Below are positions 47,331-59,357 of a stretch of DNA of 64,000 nt, one piece after another. Below the pieces are notes generated by a model. The model made no database searches, was not told where the DNA came from, and was given only the letters and a program-made list of their open reading frames with translations. The stretch comes from Sweltsa coloradensis. Its lineage: Eukaryota; Arthropoda; Insecta; Plecoptera; Chloroperlidae. Each line of letters starts with the position of its first letter. Positions within the stretch are counted from its first letter, which is position 1. The stretch spans positions 310,001 through 374,000 of the forward strand of contig JAMZAV010000784.1 in NCBI GenBank assembly GCA_024449915.1, in the 5' to 3' direction. The position numbers and the translations under genes were made by a program.

Positions 47331-47898
47331 ATCTTGCTTATACAAATACAGTTCGTTTACAGTCGCTTTGTAGAAAGAACTCTTGGATATTAACTATTGT
47401 TTGATTTGAAAGAGGGCAGATTCATTAATTCTAATTCTTTAGCCGGAGATGAAACGGGAAATGAACATCCCCCCTCATCTGGATTGTGGGTCGGCCCTTA
47501 TACCCTGGGTAGGGTTACACTTGATAATGAGGCCCGCGGCCTGCCCGAGTTCACATGGAGGATAGTAGCCATCCCGGTCAACACAAATAAAGCTTATTTC
47601 TAGATTTAATTAGTCGGGAAACATTCAACTCGCCGGAGTCAGACGGGAGAAGTTGCGCGGACGACATTTTCCTCTTTTCATCTGCCGAATTTAAGGGTGA
47701 GAAACTAGGCAGGTCGACACATCATATGGAAATCAATACGCGAATGCTGTTTTAAAATATCACGAATTAAACAATTATTAATTAATTAAATATCATGAAT
47801 TTAATATTTTCAAAGAACAAAGCACTGCTCAATAACTTTATTTATATAAAAATTACCTGTTTTTACTAGTTTATTTTATCTCAGCCGGTATAATCTAC
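47331..47898. other. Unannotated sequence
   Basis: A 68-codon plus frame (47397-47603) has no recognisable domain. ATTAATTAATTAAAT lies at about 47776. Confidence 0.35.
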
Positions 47899-48224
47899 GA
47901 CATGCGCTTCAAGCAAATTCCGGTTTGACACCACAGATGTAATCTTGAGTTATTGTCACGGAAGTGGAAATATAGGGCTTTACAGTAACACATTTCAAAA
48001 GACTATTTTCTATAAAAATAAAAATGATTTTCAAGAGTTTGAATTTTGTTGAAAAGTCCAAAATTTACCATATTCGTAAATTAAAAATAATAAAAATCTA
48101 TTACTGTTGGGCTGTCCATGTATATGGTTTATTGAAAACTATGTTAAGTTTCATATACATCGGATGCTTCCTGGCCGAGCCAATAGCTGTGTGACAACTG
48201 CCAAATGTGTCCTATTCTCTCTTA
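47899..48224 (+). repeat. Dispersed repeat R, copy 2
   Basis: GACATGCGCTTCAAGCAAAT, TTGTCACGGAAGTGGAAATA, GGGCTGTCCATGTATA and CTGCCAAATGTGTCC in the order seen at 8066 and 53723. Confidence 0.8.
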
Positions 48225-49384
48225 TACAATTGTGCACCGTGTACTGATAATTACCTGCCCCCTGCTCAGGACTTAGGTTACCGCAGTCTTGCTCGAGTAC
48301 GTGGGCGTGGGGGTCGTGGGGTGCCCCCCCTACATATCTAGTAGACGGATTCCAATAACTCTTCAGGTTGGCGTGATGGAATTCTCCAGAAGCCGCTGGA
48401 AATGTGTTCGGAAACTCGTCGCTTCACTTCGTGACGTCATTAATCTAAGAAGTTACGTCATCAGTCTTCATCAGGGATGTGTATGGGTGACTGCTTGAGC
48501 TAACCCTGGGGAAGGAGGGGGCACACCATGTGAAGCGCACTCTTAACCCTCGTCGCGATGACCCTCGCTCAAAGAGCCCGCGTCTAGTTGAAGTGCACGG
48601 ACTCCAGAGGCCAACACACTCGACGCCCACTCATCGACTTCAAAGACATTTCTTCGACTTCCCTTGAATACCAAACACAAACAATGGTTGCGAAATATCA
48701 GCCCACTTGATGCCCCCCACTCACCACCCCAATGCTCTAACAACTTCCGAGGAAATCTTTTTTCGCGGAATGTTTTTATTTGTATAAAATGAATTCTTGT
48801 ATTCTTAGATACTTTGAAAATATAAAATGAAAATCCAGCTTACATCTATAATGATTGTGTTTCTCTTGTATCCAAGAACCAGCTTTGACTACGCTCAAAG
48901 CATTTTGCAAGTTATTTACTATTACGACTAACTGCGACTCATATCAAGATTTATATAAGGGAAAATCCGGAATCCTATACGTTTGGGCCTCCATTTCTGT
49001 ACATTTTCTTACCAATAAGCAACAACACGCAACACAAAAAGCGGTAACGATGTAGGTTTGTTCTTTTGTGTTTGGGATGGTTAATTAACCCATGGTTTAT
49101 GATCACATCTCGAGTCCCTAATGTATTGAACCGATCGTAATATGGACCGATATCACAGAAAAACTTCTACACGCCGGTACTTGCTTTATTTTGTTAATAT
49201 TTATAAAAATTTGTTGTTGCTGCTTGGCATTATTTTCATATAAAGACTAAAGCTCTGCTAGACACGCGATTTCTAGTAAAAACGATCAATTTGGGGGGTA
49301 TTCGCACCATGCTACGCTCTTATCTGTGAAATATTAAGATTATGTGGCTTCCAATCCATAAAATGTGGGGAAAGCAAAAGTGAT
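48225..49384. other. Unannotated sequence
   Basis: No gene or RNA recognised; short frames on both strands lack domains. Confidence 0.35.
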
Positions 49385-49574
49385 GTCGTTCTTTGCCAAT
49401 ACATTGTCTTAACACTTCTGCTGTCGTTCTTTGCCAGGAGATTGTCTTAACACTTCTGCTGTCGTTCTTTGCCAAGAGGTTGTCTTGGCACTTTTGCTTT
49501 CGTTCTTTGCCAAGAGGTAGTCTTAGCACTTCTTCTGTCGTTCCTCACCAAGCGATTGTCTTAGCAACACTGCT
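49385..49574. repeat. 38-bp minisatellite, 5 units
   Basis: Five units of exactly 38 bp starting GTCGTTCTTTGCCAnnAnnT and ending GTCTTAACACTTCTGCT. There are substitutions but no indels; unit 5 is the most diverged. Confidence 0.95.
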
Positions 49575-50779
49575 AAATCACTCTCACTCTCGCACGTTCA
49601 ATGGTTCATTGTTCTCTCGCTCGAGTGCGCTGTGAACAAGGGTCTTCAAAGGAACCCTACCCTACCCGATAATATCGGCACCCTCCCTAAACGCGGCGTC
49701 ACTTCAGAATGCGCACGTTAGAAAGAGATGAGCATGTAGGCCACCTAGTTCGTTCAACAAAATCAGATTAACTCGTTTGACTACCGTGATACATCGCCTT
49801 TAAAGCTCCCCACGCCCTCGTCTCTGGGTGCGTGCGCGTCCGGTTCCCACATGAGACAGCGCACTCCTATCTGACACACCGTGTCAGCCGTAGGTTATCC
49901 AACTCATGTTAGCAAAGGATGGTTTAAATACACCGTGATTTTCAATCTATTCTTGTCATCAGTAAAATGAATCCGTTATCGGGGTTTGGATTACAAAAAC
50001 ATGTATGTATTCCCCGGTATTTCCCCTCAGGCACGCATGTTTTGCGGGATTTGTCTCTGAAAAGTACGTAACCTAAATGGAAATGTGCTTGTTTTGTCAT
50101 GTGGTTTGTTTTAATTTAGAGAGGTCTGATTTGGTAAAATGAAGATAAACACATAATTCACTTGCAAAGTATCATGTTCAAAACTGATTCAAAATAAAAA
50201 TGTACGCAAGATGAAAAAAGATTTAAAATATTTGCCTTTCTGATTCTAGTATTTTTCTTTAAATCGTGCCGGCGTCTCTCCGTGCCCGCGACGTTAAAAC
50301 AAATATAAAATAGAATAAACATAAATAAATAAATAGGTAAACAAACAAATCGTAAAATATGAACTAATGAAATGTTCCGACGTGCTCTAGCAGTTGTTGG
50401 GAGTAAATATCATACTGTGCGGCCTTGAGTTTTTTAATCCTCCCCAAATTGAATACTTGAACGTTGAAAACATCTTCTTGTGCCGTCGCGTCAGACGCAG
50501 ACACCGCAAGTGATGAATTATCATCCCCGCCAGTGACTTGAATTAAGTTATTAGCGCCGTGCGTCGGGCATAAAGGACTATTTTTAGACTTGTATTCGCC
50601 GCGGAAATATTCTCATAACGTGATTTCGTTGCCTTATCACTGGATCAGCGAAAACAAACTTGTCTCCTTCGTTCGAACCGTTCTTGCTAATGCGTTTCAC
50701 AGGTAGGAGTAATTTACAAACACTTTCTCTAGCCGCTGTTAACAACCCCCCCGGTTTGCTGCACACCCTCACCAGTTGT
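49575..50779. other. Unannotated sequence
   Basis: No gene or RNA recognised. AATAAACATAAATAAATAAA lies at about 50312. Confidence 0.35.
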
Positions 50780-50861
50780 TTGGTTTATTCGGATAAAGGG
50801 CGCGTCAACCGTTAGGTCATAATGCGCCACTCTAGCCTAGGGGAGGGATATGGGGAGGAAC
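50780..50861 (-). repeat. Copy of the 3' tail found at 38580-38660
   Basis: AAAGGGCGCGTCAACCGTTA, GGTCATAATGCGCCACTCTA and GCCTAGGGGAGGGATATGGG align with AAGGGCGCGTCAACTGTTAC, GTCATAAAGCGCCACTTTA and GCCTAAGGAATATGG. The upstream coding-like part of the 38-kb locus is not present here. Confidence 0.7.
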
Positions 50862-53403
50862 CAGCCACGGGTAGGGGGATTGATGGGGCGTTCTCGCGTC
50901 TACAGTTGTATTTGTGTGAATTGAAACTGACTGCGATCACAGCTCATCTTCTACGTCATTAAATAAGTGTCCGAAATTGATTCCATCATTCGTAAATACA
51001 TTTTACATCGTCAGTTTGAATAAATGATGACTAAACTTAACTTATATAGTGTATATTTTATGTTTTCTATTCGAAACTTTCTAGTATTTAAAGATTGTAT
51101 TGTGTATTCAGCGATTACCAGTAGGCCTAGTCATCAAGACTAATTAACAATGATCGATCTATAACTTTGATATGATTGCATTTATATTGAATATGTAGTA
51201 ATAGGTTTCTTGTACCCAAAATGACGTCTTGGCACTTTTTCATCCATCCAAGGGTGAAAATTTCGAAGAAAGAGTGGGAGTCGTTTTCAGTATTTTAAAA
51301 CCTGTACAGCATGCGATCTATTATTTAGCCATCCTGAGCTAAGAATGTTTGCCAGGGCTTGATTTCTTCGTGTCGCCATCTTGAAGCTACAACTTAGCGG
51401 ATAATTTATTTAGATAATTAGTCTCGTAAGTAAACTAATTAAAACATCAGCTTGTGATTCTTGCCTCTGGACTTTGCGGCAGCGTCGAGACTGCTGTAGT
51501 CAGATGCACACTGCTTGCTTGCACATTTCATTTCATACAGACTAATTAGTTATTTAAATTGTAAAGCGCTAGAAGAAGCAAAATGGGTTCACCATGACCT
51601 GGAAAAAATAATCGAACGTTCTCATTTTCGAGCTTGTCTCCCATAAGAAACATCATTGCAGCGTTATTTATGCCCCGCGAACTTGTCAGAAAAATATTCT
51701 CCAAAAATAATGAGCTCGTACATCTTCACTTGTATTTTAGGCGCGTAAATCAGTTAAAGTTTGCTGATTGCCATGGTCATGGTGTGTCGTTTCAAGTCCC
51801 TTTTTTGCGTTTTGAGTTTATATTTGCGCACAGTTTCAAGGAATAATATTTTATACATAGTGGTTGTAGATTGGTATTTAATATATTTTATACATACGAA
51901 TACAAAGGAAGCAGATTAAAGTCTAAATTCACTGAAACGCTTAATTTCAGGATCCTTTCATTATTCATTTCCTATTTTTTTATAATGTTTATTAATATGT
52001 TTTCATTGTTTTCTTATCTGTATAATTAAATGTTTTCCGTGTATTTCTTAAGTCTGCTCCTAAGTTTGTTTTATCTATTGTTCTGCTTTGCAAATAAGTC
52101 TTAATAACTGTATAGGGCAGCCGTTGAATGAATAAACAAACAAACAAGAAAAGTCTTATAAATAGCCCTTGGATATTTTAACACTCCTACATTATTAAAA
52201 TAATCCTTTATTCGCCAAACGGAACCTTATTAGGCCATCTACTTTCATTAATAGCGCCGTTATATTTGCACTACATTCACCGACTTTCACCCAAACTTGC
52301 TGATAAATCTCATGCTGAAACTACACCAAATTCAACTTTTCGTAAATTATTATGAAATTGATATTTTCCCATGTTTCAACCAAAAGCTGCAGGAACGATT
52401 TCTCTGGTGTCTGTGAATAGTGTGTATTCTATTCCGATAAAAATAATATATTATATTACCATAATACATTCTAAAAATGTAATTTTAAGAAAAAAAAACT
52501 TATACTATTTATTTATTTACCATGTACTTACTAGGAGAGGGCAATGAATGTCCACCATCATTTCTTTAGTTTACAATTACTTGAAACCTGCAGAACGCAA
52601 AGTAAATCCTTCTCGATAAATAATTCACATCAGCTGTTGAGTGAGCATGGACGGTTTCCTTCACGTTTACCAATTCTCTTTTAGAATTCTACATGTTTAA
52701 CAATTCGCTCTCTGATAAACATCCGTCTGTCTGTCAGGTAACTTGTTTTTCTCTGCTATTTTCAATAATTCCCCGTGCAAGCCGCGCACGTGAGGACGCA
52801 AAGGTCACGCCGCCATATAGCCTAGTCTAGTCGTGATCGATTACAGATAATATGGGAAAGTGGGAATCCCTGGCGCGAACACGACGCAATTCTCTCATGC
52901 AAAGAGGATTCCGATGTTCTTATTTCCATGCGTCGTACGTGTTGGAGGGGGGGAGCTGACCAAGCGAAGTTTCTGTGCCTGGCAGCGTCGAGCCACACCA
53001 CAGAGACTTGTAGGAATGTGACGACTTTCTTGAGAAACAAATCAAAACCCTGCAGCTTCAGACATTCTATCTCACAAACTAAATCTGTCTGGAGCTGAAA
53101 TAAGACAATTTTGTAACATCCGTTTCATCATATATATTTATTGGTGTTCACCTACCCGTTTGGCGCTCTTTAGCCTAATGAAAGTACAATTATTTCACAT
53201 CATACCATATTTCATAACATTATTTTAGTTGGTAGACGGACAGTGATGGAAAGATCATTGCGAGATCCACCAAGTCGACTTGATTTTGATTATTGTGTTT
53301 ACCAGGGATAAATGCTCATCTAACGAAAATTTTAGAACGGTCATGTTACATGGTCATCACAAAACATATCAAAACACGGTTATTGTCCGAACTCTTACTC
53401 GAA
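50862..53403. other. Unannotated AT-rich sequence
   Basis: No gene, RNA or clear repeat was recognised in this 2.5-kb stretch. TAGGCCTA occurs at 51122. Confidence 0.35.
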
Positions 53404-53421
53404 CCCGGCACCTCCACCAAA
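53404..53421 (+). repeat. Orphan motif M
   Basis: Perfect CCCGGCACCTCCACCAAA with unrelated flanks. Confidence 0.8.
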
Positions 53422-53722
53422 GTTGACAAGTCTGTGATCGTAGCTCGTGTAAACGCCATTTGTGCACTATTAAACTAACCGGATAAACTAGTATTTCTAT
53501 TTTCTCAAGAATACAACGCCTGGTCGCGTTAGTTGTGTCTTGATCAATCTCTTAAAATCACACCAAAAGTACTCAAAACCATCAGCATAGTGTACTATCC
53601 AAAAGTTATCGGAAATGATTAGAAGAATCGTGTCACCTTTTGGCATTCTGGTAGTTTTTGGCTCTTATGGTACGAAAAAGGCAGAATAAAACACATTCAT
53701 AAGAAACATTAAGCGAGTATAG

Positions 53723-54076
53723 GACATGCGTTTCAGGCAAATTGCTGTTCGTTCGGCCGACTGACACCACAGGTGTTTGAAATTTTGAACATATGTCGCA
53801 AATGTGGAAATATAGGGCTCTGCAGTAACACATTTCCAAATTTTGTTTTAAAATAATTGATAGCAAAAAAAAAAGTTTTCATGAATTTTGATTTTGTTAA
53901 AAACTCCAAAATTGTCTATATTCGTGATTTTTTGTCAAAGTTTTGAAAATCTATGACCGTAGGGCTGTCCATGTATGCTTTATTGACAACTTTGCAAAGT
54001 TTCATATACGTCGGATGCATCTTGGCCGAGCGAATAGCTATTTGCTAACTGCCAAATGTGTCCCATTCCCTCGTAA
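53723..54076 (+). repeat. Dispersed repeat R, copy 3
   Basis: GACATGCGTTTCAGGCAAAT, TTGATTTTGTTAAAAACTCC, AGGGCTGTCCATGTATGCTT, TATTGACAACTTTGCAAAGT and CTGCCAAATGTGTCCCATTC. It aligns best with copy 1 in the 3' half and with copy 2 in the 5' half. Confidence 0.8.
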
Positions 54077-54526
54077 AGTATTTTCTTAATTAGTGCTGTC
54101 TTGAGGATTGATGGTACAGATATTTCAAGGGTAGTGCCTGTTGTTGTCCGTGTCCCCTACACTCGACAGTCTATCACTGCCCCTCCACAGGTGGCGGTGC
54201 TCTGGCCGGCCCCAGTAGTCCCCCCCCCCTATCCCGTACAGATTGATTACCTCCCTGGGTCGTGTGCTGGTGTTAACACGGTTGTCAAACAACATGTTGA
54301 CGGCAAGAACCATTAATATTCTTTTGTTTTCCTCCCTAGACTTATATATAATATCTAGTGTCGCAGGTGGTGCTGCCTTCACTGCCCTAGCTTCGAGGCG
54401 CGTTGTGATCGTCATCTGCTGACTTCGACAAATCTATCTAATAATGTTGCCTTGCCCAAGAGTATGATTTCTAGAATAGTGTTTAAATAATCTTTATTAG
54501 TAACTATCAAGTTAATAGAAGGTATT
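54077..54526. other. Unannotated sequence
   Basis: No gene or RNA recognised. Confidence 0.35.
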
Positions 54527-54769
54527 AATTTACTATTGATTTACAATGGGTTTACTATTGGGTTTACTATTGATTTACAATGGGTTTACTATTGATTTAC
54601 AATGGGTTTACTATTGGTTTACTATGGTTTACTATTGATTTACTATGGGTTTACTATTGGTTTACTATTGGTTTACTATTGGTTTACTATTTGGTTTACT
54701 ATGGGTTTACTATCGGATCCCTATTAATTTGCTAAGGGTTTACTTTGAGTTTACTATTGGTTTTCTATT
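54527..54769. repeat. TTTACTATTGG-type minisatellite
   Basis: About 240 bp built from TTTACTATTGG, TTTACTATGGG and TTTACAATGGG units of 10-13 bp, including a higher-order TTTACTATTGATTTACAATG block near the left end and decay on the right. Confidence 0.93.
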
Positions 54770-56027
54770 GGGCGCATCACGAGGAGGGGTGGGCGGCACA
54801 AGGCTCCCACGTGACACGTGACGCGTTAATTTCCCCTCGTGACGTCACGCGGTCGTCGTACGCAGAGAGATGATGTAGTAGACACCTCGTTAACCCCTTT
54901 GACGAGGAGAAGCACCTGGCAACACATCGCCCCCTCGCTTGCATGGTGGGGGTGTGACGCTCTACCTGGTGACAGTCGCCTCGCCTAGCCTCGCCTGAGA
55001 CCAGGGTGGTCAGCATGGGCGCGGGTTCTCTGACACCAGCTGGTAGTATTAGCGTGAAGCCTAGGGGCGATGATGGATGGACGTTAGTAACTCTATAAAA
55101 AATATCCTAGTATAACCCTTAATGCTGTCTTAGCGTTGCTTCTCGGTGGAGTCGGCGTCGAATTCTTTCAGATATTATATATTTGTGTTCGTTTTGCAAG
55201 ACAGCTTCCACTGAAATATCGAATGCTTGGATCCTGTTTTCCTTCTGGTAATGGTATCGTCGTTTCCTTTCTTAGATTACGCCTACAGTGAGTTCTTCTG
55301 TTACAAACTTTTGGCTACTCATATAATTTCTCAAACTTACTTGTTCTAACTTGTTTATATAAACTCAAATATTGGATGTTATTGTGTACAGCCACCATGT
55401 TGGCTTCTCTCCCCCAACACAGGTGGCACGTGTACAGTGAGCGTGTAGCTTATTGATGAAGTCATGCGCGTCTAGTGACGGCAATTATGTCCAGTTGGGT
55501 TTGCTATTCAATCGAGCCGAGTGCATTCCCATTGTTGTTCTGGACACCGCTCTGTTTGCTAGAGGTAGGTAGCACAATAGAATCAGTGCACGTATTCACG
55601 TTAACTTCATCGTGTAATCAATGCCGTGGACAATGCCGGTTGTAGTACAATCATGTCGGCCTTGGCGGGGTGACTGGGGAACGCAACAGTCTGCGAGTTG
55701 TACCTTGTAGCTCGTAGTGTACATGGTGTTGTCTGTCCTGTGCAGACATACAGGCGGGTAGAGATGGCTAGAAAAACGGACAACGAAAACCAAAGATCAA
55801 AAAAAGTCCAAAACGGTTGGTTGGAATGAAGGCGATTATCGCACACGCACGTAGCGCGAGTGATCGGCAGAGAAAAAAATTAAGGTGCGGGGCAGCGACG
55901 TCATATCGTCCGTATTTATGGAACTCCCCTAAAACTGAAAATGAACTCGGCTCGGAGACTCGCACACGCATAATGCGGGCCACAGTGTTCTTGGACGGAA
56001 AAACATTGACACTACTGATAAAGCACA
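54770..56027. other. Unannotated sequence
   Basis: No gene recognised. A 176-codon minus frame (55768-56298) covers the right end and the following minisatellite; see the next entry. Confidence 0.35.
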
Positions 56028-56189
56028 GACGAACGACACAGTCTGGCACACGGGTAGACGTGACAGACGAGCGACACAGTCTGGCACTCGGGTAGACGTG
56101 ACAGACGAACGACACAGTCTGGCACTCGGGTAGACGTGACAAACGAGCGACACAGTCTGGCACACGGGTAGACGTGACAGACGAGCGCG
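56028..56189. repeat. 38-bp minisatellite, 4.3 units
   Basis: Units start at 56028, 56066, 56104 and 56142 with GACGAACGACACAGTCTGGC and end GGGTAGACGTGACA, plus a partial fifth. Because 38 is not a multiple of 3, the repeat stays open in several minus frames, which creates the longest open frame of the window. That frame has no domain and is not called as a gene. Confidence 0.96.
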
Positions 56190-57360
56190 CTCTACTGTTC
56201 GAACGGATCGTGCGTACGACGCGAGGAATACACGCTTCACTTGAAGCCTGCCAGCGTGGGTCGCGACCCACCCATTGTAAACAGATTACCACCCTCATCT
56301 GCTAATTGTATCATGCACTTTATACGTCACATGGGCGCGCACCGGTCCAGTCGAGCGACGATGCTGCCACACAACGTGATTAATGATAAACACATAGAGA
56401 TTCGTTTTTATGTTTTAGGTTTTTGATGCTCCAAATGTTCGTTATTCTAAAAATAATGTTTTTAATACCTTTATTGAGAACTATAGCTTTTTATGTGACA
56501 TTGAATTGAAATGTTCCTATCATTTACCAATAAGTGCAGGAAATACCCCACATTTAGGGTTTTGGTGGAAAGGAAAAATGGATGCTACAAAATGCTAAAT
56601 TTTACAACATTAATGCAAAATGTTCTACATTTAAATGCTAAAAAAACATTTCTACAAAATATGCATTAACAACCACATTATGTATCACGTTTCGATTCAG
56701 TATAGCTTTCAATCTATTGTATTGAATTTGGTACAAAACATAACTTTACATTTACGATTTAAATAGACTGGAAACAGAAACCCTCCCCGAGTTGGAAGTG
56801 ACGTGGAATACCATACAATACAATCCTATTCGTGTCGTGCATTTCCGCTTTACAGCGGTAGACCCGTGTTCGTTCCCCGCTCGAGGTAGATTTCATGTAT
56901 CCGGGGACCTTGCGAGCGCACACAGACAATGCAAGCTGCATGCAACGCGAGATGGCAGGCATACAGCATCATCAAACAAATGCAGCGAGTGCAGTCATTT
57001 AGCGAGTAAACGCAGTAAAACGTTAATCACGGAATCGTTCGTATACTCAAATTAACAGGATACTCTTTCCAATTGTGCTTCATAGTAACTTTTAACGTTA
57101 CAAGACCATATGTAATGGCCGTGGTTCGTGTTCCTATACAAAAGTTCCCTAAAAAGTAGCTTCGTTCTTCCCTGAGACTGAGCTACAACTGGTTTGTGAA
57201 CCGAATCTAGATTCTGATTGGGTGTTTTCATCTTGTCAATCGAGTTTCGCCCTCTGAAAGATTTCGATCAAATGAATTTCGTGAAGTCTTGTGAGGAAAT
57301 AACCTGCATGAGATCACACACTATGTTTGGCCCAATCTTCACAACGATGTTAATCAAGAC
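56190..57360. other. Unannotated sequence
   Basis: No gene recognised. A CGGTAGACCCGTGTTCGTTC stretch near 56858 vaguely resembles a tRNA 3' half but has no convincing partner. Confidence 0.35.
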
Positions 57361-57399
57361 GCACACACACACACACGCACACACACACGCGCACACACC
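57361..57399. repeat. (AC)n microsatellite
   Basis: About 39 bp of AC with CG interruptions. Confidence 0.95.
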
Positions 57400-57505
57400 A
57401 GCTTTAGATCTCGGATTCAATCATTCACCGGAACCAATGAACTGCGCGGCACCTTGTTCACCGTTGCTTCATTGGTTGAGACCCTTTTAGAACTCACTAC
57501 CCATA

Positions 57506-57559
57506 GGTCTTAACACACGCATCATTCATACTGGTCTTAACACACGCATCATTCATTCG
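57506..57559. repeat. 27-bp tandem duplication
   Basis: GGTCTTAACACACGCATCAT followed by TCAT occurs at 57506 and 57533. Confidence 0.95.
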
Positions 57560-57875
57560 TCTATAGCGTATAATACTAGGGAAACGCCAAAGTCGTTATT
57601 AAACGAGTGAGTGAGCCATGTGTATAGTATCCGGTATCATTCTCCACAAGGCTAGATTCAGCCTTAGATATATGGGAGGAAAGGGGATGTTCCCGGGTAC
57701 TCAACACTTGAACGCAATTGAACATTCAAAATGCGAATCGTGCTCAAAACGTATTAGCGTGAAACATTAACAAATTTCTAAGATAAAACAAAATCACCTA
57801 ATTTTTATTTTCCATTTAACACCTCTCTAAAAAAAATGGAGGTGTAAAATATAAAAAAGTTCAAACTAAAGGGTA

Positions 57876-57948
57876 TCGTACCCGAACCCTCCGTGCGGTA
57901 GGCTAAATGTTTACCACCAGGCCATGCCAGCCACATGTATCTCGTCCC
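57876..57948 (-). tRNA. tRNA-like sequence (degenerate)
   Basis: Minus strand: A-box-like TGGCCTGGTGGTAAACAT and B-box-like GGTTCGGGTAC, with CCTACCGCACGGAGGG between. Stems pair poorly. A short hairpin ACACCTC...GAGGTGT lies just upstream on the given strand (about 57820-57846). Likely a tRNA-derived relic. Confidence 0.4.
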
Positions 57949-57989
57949 GCTAGCTGCTACTAAACAAATACTATCGATATTTAAAAAAT

Positions 57990-58215
57990 TACATATTTAT
58001 TTATTGAGGATTAAATCGCAATGGATCTAGCTGATTTTGTTAACAGTTTTTCTCAGTTAACTCGTACCGGATGTCTGTTTAAAATTTCAGCTCAATCTGT
58101 TCAGCGGTTCGGCTGATTTTCGACGTACAGACTGACAGACACACAGAATCACATAATGAGAGCCGTGTGAGTTGAATGGAGACACTCAGTCGCTCCGCTC
58201 CCTCGTTTAATGAGA
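57990..58215 (-). repeat. Dispersed repeat ending in a CGCTCCGCTCCCTCG block
   Basis: AAAATTTCAGCTCAATCTGT, CAGACTGACAGACACACAGA and CAGTCGCTCCGCTCCCTCGT follow the same plan as the 40160 repeat and the H elements. Boundaries are uncertain. Confidence 0.4.
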
Positions 58216-58954
58216 TGCGTGAAATTAGCGTTTTGGGTTTAGATTATGTTTTTTGAAAACGCGAAGCTTGTTTTTGGGGCTTCATCTTCGGTTTGTCCAA
58301 TCCTACATTTAAATTTATTTAAAGTGGTATTCTTGCATTCTACACCTAAATATATATTCAGTTAATTTTTAATTATCCTTATGGCCTTATCATAAACTTA
58401 AAGTTGTAAGAAAACTCCTATTCCCAAGTTTTTAAAGGTAAGTAGGCATACATAGTAGATGTTACAAAATTCTACAATGAAAATTGAAAATGAGTAAATT
58501 TGCGTCTCTACTTTTCTTTAATATTAACTTATTGCTTTAAAATACTTACTTAACATCACGAAAGTCTCACTCATACACAAAATTAATATGTTGGCCTATA
58601 CTACTATAGGAACGAGCAATCGAGTCATGAGTTACGTTAGGTTTCATTCTGTTTGATGAGTTTAAATTGTATACGACAGTGAATGTCACATTACATAACG
58701 CATTGCAATACATGGAATAACTGTACATTATAAGGTAAGACTTGTTCTACTTATTGTGTGTTTGCCGGAGAGGGAGGGAGGGGTATAGGCTTTGATCCTG
58801 AGTGCCCATTAGCTATCACAACAACCCCCCCCCCTCACCCCTCAATATCTCGCGCATTCCACGCTTGGGTTTCCTTGCTATTACATTTGCTGCGTTTGAT
58901 CACGATGTTCGCCACAGTCTTTCCCAGAACCTGAAGATAACAATAGAGAAATAA
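58216..58954. other. Unannotated sequence
   Basis: No gene or RNA recognised. Poly-C at 58825-58835. Confidence 0.35.
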
Positions 58955-59357
58955 AATAAAGTCGTCACTCAGTCACATAACAGAACTAATATTTAGTGGG
59001 GACATTAAATTTTAAAGCAGATCAAGCCAACCCTGTAGGAGCCGACACCATCGACGAGCGAACAATGACAAACTTTAAGTAGGAAACACCGATCAATCAT
59101 GCTGCCTGCTGGGCACGATTCCACTCGAGGACAGTGCTAGAATCAACAAGGATTATTCGGAACAACCTTAAAATTTAGTACTTACTGTATGTGCCTCGTT
59201 GCTAGTACGGCTCCAAAGTCACCGTTTACACATTCCTAAGCCAAGAAGTGATGGACTTCAGTCCACATCAGAAGTTAAAAACTTCTGTGTAAAGCGGGAA
59301 TCGAATCCTGCATTTGAAGCTGAACTTTTAACCACAAGACAAACGAGCCACACATAT
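58955..59357 (-). mobile_element. tRNA-derived SINE (family W), near full-length copy
   Basis: Minus strand: GTGGCTCGTTTGTCTTGTGG head, diverged B box ATTCGATTCCCGC, the post-head hairpin CAGAAGTT...AACTTCTG (59269-59287), GTGACTTTGGAGCCGT, CGCTCGTCGATGGTGTCGGC and CAGGGTTGGCTTG, with a TTATTTTATTT tail. The head lacks a good anticodon arm, so it is older than the 31-kb copy. Confidence 0.8.

Noticed and set aside
55768..56298. 176-codon minus-strand frame, the longest in the window
   Set aside because: Its central part is the 38-bp minisatellite read in shifting phases. The flanking parts have no recognised domain.
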